10,238 bases of DNA. Source: CAZOVK01 sp964583165 (lineage in GTDB: Bacteria > Bacillota > Clostridia > Lachnospirales > WRAX01). Location: contig CAZOVK010000082.1 of the NCBI GenBank assembly GCA_964583165.1, forward strand, positions 1 to 10,238, given 5' to 3'. The translations under genes and the position numbers were made by a program. Of the stretch, positions 6,652 through 10,238 are shown piece by piece. A model generated the notes under the pieces. That model was not told the DNA's origin. It was given only the letters and a program-made list of their open reading frames with translations, and ran no database searches. Within the stretch, counting starts at the first letter, position 1. Each line of letters begins with the position of its first letter.

Positions 6652-9363
6652 CTAAACCTCGGTGACAACCAATCGTACAACACCGTCAATGCCCGACGGT
6701 ATAGGCTCACTTCTGAACGCGCGTTCATACCCGCCGTACAGACGGCCCGCACGAATTTCATCTATCGGTTTCGTGAAGTATGGGTAACTGTCACTCACGG
6801 CTTCGGCTGACATCGGCTCTTCTATATCAGGGTTCAAGAAGTGGTTAAACCACGTGTTGACAGCGCGGATACTCACGTGATTCTCGCCGCTCACAAGATA
6901 CTTAGATATATCTAGCCTAAACGGCGCCGCCCACATTTGCCCGACGGTTTGACCATTCACGCTGACTTCGGCGCAACAATGGAGTTCACTCAATTCAAGG
7001 TGAACGCTATCCGTTATTTCCGTCGCAAAATCGGCTTCATACACACCCTCGCCACAGTGATAGCGCGTCTGCGGGTATTGCTCCCACGTTGTCGGAACGT
7101 CCATACCTGTGAAAACAGTTTCGCCGTTGACTGTCAATTTCCAGCCGTTTATTGTTTTCTGTCGCTTAAAAACCTTTTGCATCTTCGCATTTCGAGGCTT
7201 TTCACCGAACGCGATACAAACGCTCATATTCTCTTCAAAATGAATACCGAGCAATAACCGCCCACCCTCAACATTCACGGACTTAGGCGCGATTTCCTCA
7301 TTCGTTAGAGGGTTGACAATACGGAAATTTTCATCTATAAATGGCAAATCCAGCAACGTATCAACGGCATTTGGGCTTATATTCGCGATAAAATACACGT
7401 CCTTGCCGTCAATCTTTCGGCGGATGAACCCAATATCGCGCGAGGGCGTGAATAGATACGGTGGGTTTATGCGGTTCAACAGTTCAATCAAAACCGCGCC
7501 CCTATCCGAACAAAACGCTGTTTTGCCCGCGCCGACTTGCGTAAATTCGTTGACATTGTATGTGTCAAACATGGTATTTATCTGTTGAAGCGCGTTCTCT
7601 GTTGCCCTTGCGTCAACTAAACCGGGCGATTTGTCTGGCAAGGTTTCGGCGCATATCAAAGTACCACCGCTCTCAACAAAATCACGCAACCGCTCCATTA
7701 CACAAAGTGGCACACGGCGCAAGCCGATTAGGATAATCGTTTTGAATATGTTTTCGTTTATAACAAGACCGTTCGCCGTGATTTCGCCAATATCGGTCAC
7801 GGCCTCATAATTCAAATAGGTGAACCAATGCCCTGCCCTTTGAATGTCATTGACCGTTTCGCGCCCCAGATATTCTTCAATCTTCATCGACATGTGCAGC
7901 TCCGACATAGGCGAATCAGCCCAAATATCGGCTTGCGGCACGAGTATGCCAACCTCTGAAACGACTGCCCCACCTTGCATGAGCGAAGAAACCTTATGAA
8001 TATATTCAGACAACGGCGCGTAGAACTCCCACCACGTGTTATTCTCAGAAATCATACTGGAAGCATAGAACACCCAACCCGGCTTACCCACCGTTTTCGG
8101 CGAATATGCCCAGCCGTGGTTAATAATGTGGTTAATGCCATCCGCGAAAATCACGTCAACAGCCCGTTTCATCATCTCGGGCGTGACGAGAAAACGCGGC
8201 ATTCTTAGCCATGTGAAGCTCTCGTTTGATACAATTTTTCTATCATAAATCGCGCCGGCGGCTTGCGCCAGACGGCGGTGAATCGTGTTTACAAAGTTGA
8301 TGTCGTGGTCACCGAAGGTTTCGCCCTCTGGTATATGGGCGCTACCATATGTTTTGATTATGTCCGACCAAATGCCATGCGCTTGAACGCGCGATTTCAC
8401 GCCAAGCCGCTCACACCACGCCGTGAAATTGTCGAAAAAGCCCTCTTGCGTCAACTCGCCAAACGTCTGAAAATAATCATGCCTTATATACCCTGTGACC
8501 TCGCCCATATCTGCCCAAAGCGCGGGCATATACTGAGTGAGGTCATACCCGCGCCGCTTAGAAAACTCGTCCAGCATTATCGAAGTCCAGTTGTTCCCGC
8601 CCAATTCAATCGAATCACAGAAGAAACTCCGAATGCGCCCGCGCCCGAGCTTATCAATGAGTGTCTGCCCGAGCGTTCGAAAATACATATCCGAAACGTC
8701 CTTGCGACAATGGTCAATCGCAAGCCCCTGCATATTCGGCGCGGGTTTGCCGACGGGCTGGCGATAATTCGCCACGACAAATGTGAAAATCTTATAATGC
8801 CCATTAGGAATCGCTATTTTATTCAGCTTCTTACCCCAAGGCCACGTATAAACCCATGTCGTACTCAAATTCTCCGTAATATCCCGCGCTGTTTCGGGCA
8901 ACAACCGCCCGTTTTCCATCTTCACAAGTATAACGCGCTCAACCTCACCCGGCAACAAACACGTATAATCATACGTAAATTCACACTCACCCACAACATC
9001 ATGCGAATACGGAATCAGTATCTGCGGCGCTTCGCTCTCATTGACAAAACTCCCGCCATAAGGCCAGCCCGAACCGAGCGTCAAGTCAACCTCCATATTC
9101 AGCTCTGCCGCGACAGTCAACGTATAGTCCAGCAGTTCAAAGAATCGCGGCGAGAAAAAGTCTGTGTTTTCAATGCCCTGTGCGGGGTTCGTGTGTTCAA
9201 GCGGGTAAAGCATCTGTATTTCAACGCCGCCAATATGGTTTCGCGCCATCTCCTCCAACTCGTGGCGTATGCCCTCTTTCGTAACGGCGCCGCCAAACCA
9301 CCACCAACGAGTAAACCCACGCGCCGAAGCCTTCGGGTTTGTTAAATGCTCTAAAACCGACAT
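6652..9363 (-). CDS. GH106-type alpha-L-rhamnosidase, probably intracellular
   Basis: A 903-residue glycoside hydrolase resembling family GH106, whose characterised members release L-rhamnose from rhamnosides and plant polysaccharides. Family-like landmarks, in order: the N-terminal RWWWFGGAVTKEGI (19-32) and GIGGVEI-like HIGGVEI (43-49), TLGSGWPYGG (95-104) of a TIM-type barrel, SFFCDSIE (246-253), QAHGIWSD (327-334), HIPEGETFGDHD (343-354) and SNESFTWL (379-386). E347, E349 and E381 are candidate catalytic acids, inferred from conservation alone. The end (about 740-850) has a beta-sandwich pattern like GH2 sugar-binding domains. There is no signal peptide, so it likely acts on imported oligosaccharides. 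Start is ATG with AAGGAG at 9371-9376 overlapping the rhaD stop. The rhaD neighbour strongly supports a rhamnose-related substrate, although the exact glycoside is not readable from sequence. Confidence 0.85.
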   Translation of the reverse strand: MSVLEHLTNPKASARGFTRWWWFGGAVTKEGIRHELEEMARNHIGGVEIQMLYPLEHTNPAQGIENTDFFSPRFFELLDYTLTVAAELNMEVDLTLGSGWPYGGSFVNESEAPQILIPYSHDVVGECEFTYDYTCLLPGEVERVILVKMENGRLLPETARDITENLSTTWVYTWPWGKKLNKIAIPNGHYKIFTFVVANYRQPVGKPAPNMQGLAIDHCRKDVSDMYFRTLGQTLIDKLGRGRIRSFFCDSIELGGNNWTSIMLDEFSKRRGYDLTQYMPALWADMGEVTGYIRHDYFQTFGELTQEGFFDNFTAWCERLGVKSRVQAHGIWSDIIKTYGSAHIPEGETFGDHDINFVNTIHRRLAQAAGAIYDRKIVSNESFTWLRMPRFLVTPEMMKRAVDVIFADGINHIINHGWAYSPKTVGKPGWVFYASSMISENNTWWEFYAPLSEYIHKVSSLMQGGAVVSEVGILVPQADIWADSPMSELHMSMKIEEYLGRETVNDIQRAGHWFTYLNYEAVTDIGEITANGLVINENIFKTIILIGLRRVPLCVMERLRDFVESGGTLICAETLPDKSPGLVDARATENALQQINTMFDTYNVNEFTQVGAGKTAFCSDRGAVLIELLNRINPPYLFTPSRDIGFIRRKIDGKDVYFIANISPNAVDTLLDLPFIDENFRIVNPLTNEEIAPKSVNVEGGRLLLGIHFEENMSVCIAFGEKPRNAKMQKVFKRQKTINGWKLTVNGETVFTGMDVPTTWEQYPQTRYHCGEGVYEADFATEITDSVHLELSELHCCAEVSVNGQTVGQMWAAPFRLDISKYLVSGENHVSIRAVNTWFNHFLNPDIEEPMSAEAVSDSYPYFTKPIDEIRAGRLYGGYERAFRSEPIPSGIDGVVRLVVTEV

Positions 9364-9370
9364 ATGAACG

Positions 9371-9376
9371 CTCCTT
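9371..9376 (-). promoter_or_regulatory. Ribosome binding site of the GH106 gene, overlapping the rhaD stop
   Basis: On the minus strand the sequence TAAGGAGCGTTCATATG holds the rhaD stop TAA (9375-9377), the AAGGAG site and the GH106 ATG (9361-9363). The tight packing indicates one transcript and possible coupling. Confidence 0.75.
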
Positions 9377-10190
9377 ATTTATGCAGGGTTTCAACGTCCA
9401 ACTCAACGCCAAACGCCTTACCGAGTTCTATGAAATTCTCTGTTGTAATACCGCGCTTTTTGCCACCCATTGAAATGACCTTAACGAGTATTTCCGCGGC
9501 CTTCTCAACTGTTTCCATGAGCCCGAATGTCAAGTCGAGTGTTTCGCCCGAGCAGAAAACGCCGTGATGCGCCCAAACCGCGACATCCTTTGTTTTCATT
9601 ATTTCAGCCGTCGCAACAGCTATCGCCGTCCCGCCCGGAACCATCCAAGGCACTACTCCAATGCCTTTTGGAAAGACTATCGGGCATTCTGTCGCCATCT
9701 CCCAAAGCTCACGCGTGAATGCCGCGCCGTCTTGAGGCAACACGAATGTCAGCGCGATTGTGTTGGCGGGGTGACTGTGCAAAATGACGCGGTGTTTGCC
9801 GCCCGTAGCTTCGAGTTTGACACTGTGATTCAATAAATGCGTAGGTAATTCGCTTGTGGGGTTCGTGGTATCAAAGCCCCAGACCTTTTGGTAGCCTTTG
9901 CCGTCCTCAGTTACGCGAATTATCCCTAGATTTTCTAATGGATTCTGCGCCACGCGCCGAAAATAACGCCCGCTTGCCGTGACAACGAAAAACTCCCCCG
10001 CTAGGTTTGTTATATCGATACCCAACATCTGAACCGCGCCGTTAAAATCTATTTCCGACCGAATCGCCTCAACTTCTTCACACGTTAACCGATAACTCAA
10101 ATTTCCGCCGTTACGCTCGTGCCAACCGAGCGCGGTCGCTTCTGATGTTATCTGCATAAAATTTCTGTAAAACGCCTGTTCAACAACCAA
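9375..10190 (-). CDS. rhaD: RhaD, L-rhamnulose-1-phosphate aldolase
   Basis: This zinc class II aldolase cleaves L-rhamnulose 1-phosphate into dihydroxyacetone phosphate and L-lactaldehyde, the last step of the phosphorylating rhamnose pathway. The 271 residues align along their whole length with E. coli RhaD (274 residues). Shared stretches include W-ERNGGNL (23-31), TASGRYFR (71-78), NPTSELPTH (110-118), LHSH (137-140), TRELWE (159-164), PWMVPG (181-186) and WAHHGVF (206-212). By that alignment the zinc ligands are H138, H140 and H209, and E114 corresponds to catalytic E117 of E. coli. The start is a TTG at 10188-10190: it is the first possible in-frame start after an in-frame TAA, and it has AGAGGGGG 9 bases upstream. 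The next in-frame ATG would be residue 12, inside the conserved N-terminal helix. It is first of the three minus-strand genes in view; other genes may precede it beyond the window. Confidence 0.95.
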   Translation of the reverse strand: MVVEQAFYRNFMQITSEATALGWHERNGGNLSYRLTCEEVEAIRSEIDFNGAVQMLGIDITNLAGEFFVVTASGRYFRRVAQNPLENLGIIRVTEDGKGYQKVWGFDTTNPTSELPTHLLNHSVKLEATGGKHRVILHSHPANTIALTFVLPQDGAAFTRELWEMATECPIVFPKGIGVVPWMVPGGTAIAVATAEIMKTKDVAVWAHHGVFCSGETLDLTFGLMETVEKAAEILVKVISMGGKKRGITTENFIELGKAFGVELDVETLHK

Positions 10191-10199
10191 CTCACATTA

Positions 10200-10207
10200 C
10201 CCCCTCT
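10200..10207 (-). promoter_or_regulatory. rhaD: Ribosome binding site deciding the rhaD TTG start
   Basis: On the minus strand AGAGGGGG precedes the TTG start by 9 bases. An ATG nearer the site is out of frame. The remaining upstream bases (10208-10238) are AT-rich and could hold a promoter, but no -35/-10 pair is convincing and the window ends there. Confidence 0.65.
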
Positions 10208-10238
10208 TACACAAAACATTAATTACATAAAATTTCAC

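Noticed and set aside
6646..6652. AGTCAAA on the minus strand as a CtsR half-site
   Set aside because: Only one heptad is present, without the second direct repeat, and it lies against the ribosome site of the lipoprotein gene within an operon.
8263..9345. 360-codon open frame on the plus strand inside the GH106 gene
   Set aside because: It lies wholly antisense to a well-supported enzyme gene. Its product is rich in Arg, His and Pro with no domain pattern, and it looks like a shadow of codon bias on the opposite strand.

Overview
The window reads as a chromosomal segment of a Bacillota (Firmicutes) bacterium, probably an anaerobic clostridial lineage. The main reason is the mcsA-mcsB-clpC protein-arginine-phosphorylation cluster, which is characteristic of low-GC Gram-positives. 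Supporting signs are GGAGG-type Shine-Dalgarno sites, TTG/GTG starts and a lipobox signal peptide. Base composition looks close to 50% GC by eye. I see no mobile elements, CRISPR, tRNA or rRNA, and coding density is very high, with no gene-free stretch over 300 bases.

Plus-strand block (about 1-5907): six co-directional genes form a likely operon. They are a small TIM-barrel protein of unknown function, two short coiled-coil/zinc-ribbon proteins, then mcsA (zinc-finger/UVR activator), mcsB (protein-arginine kinase) and clpC (AAA+ unfoldase). McsA activates McsB, McsB marks damaged proteins with phosphoarginine, and the ClpC N-domain docks phosphoarginine and passes the protein to ClpP. The ctsR repressor gene usually found just before mcsA is not here; its place is taken by the zinc-ribbon genes. 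The block ends in a strong hairpin terminator that looks usable from both sides.

Minus-strand block (about 10238 down to 5913): three genes in a tight operon, transcribed toward clpC. They are rhaD (L-rhamnulose-1-phosphate aldolase), a 903-residue GH106-type alpha-L-rhamnosidase without signal peptide, and a small lipoprotein of unknown function. This looks like the end of an L-rhamnose/rhamnoside utilisation locus: the glycosidase would free L-rhamnose inside the cell and RhaD would cleave the phosphorylated ketose to DHAP and L-lactaldehyde. Other rhamnose genes may lie beyond position 10238.

The most unusual signal is not a gene. Reading the whole window I found no GATC tetranucleotide, where about 40 would be expected at this composition. 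The other common palindromic 4-mers I looked for are present. A second point is McsB, whose C-terminal phosphoarginine-sensing motif appears degraded while the matching docking residues in ClpC are intact.
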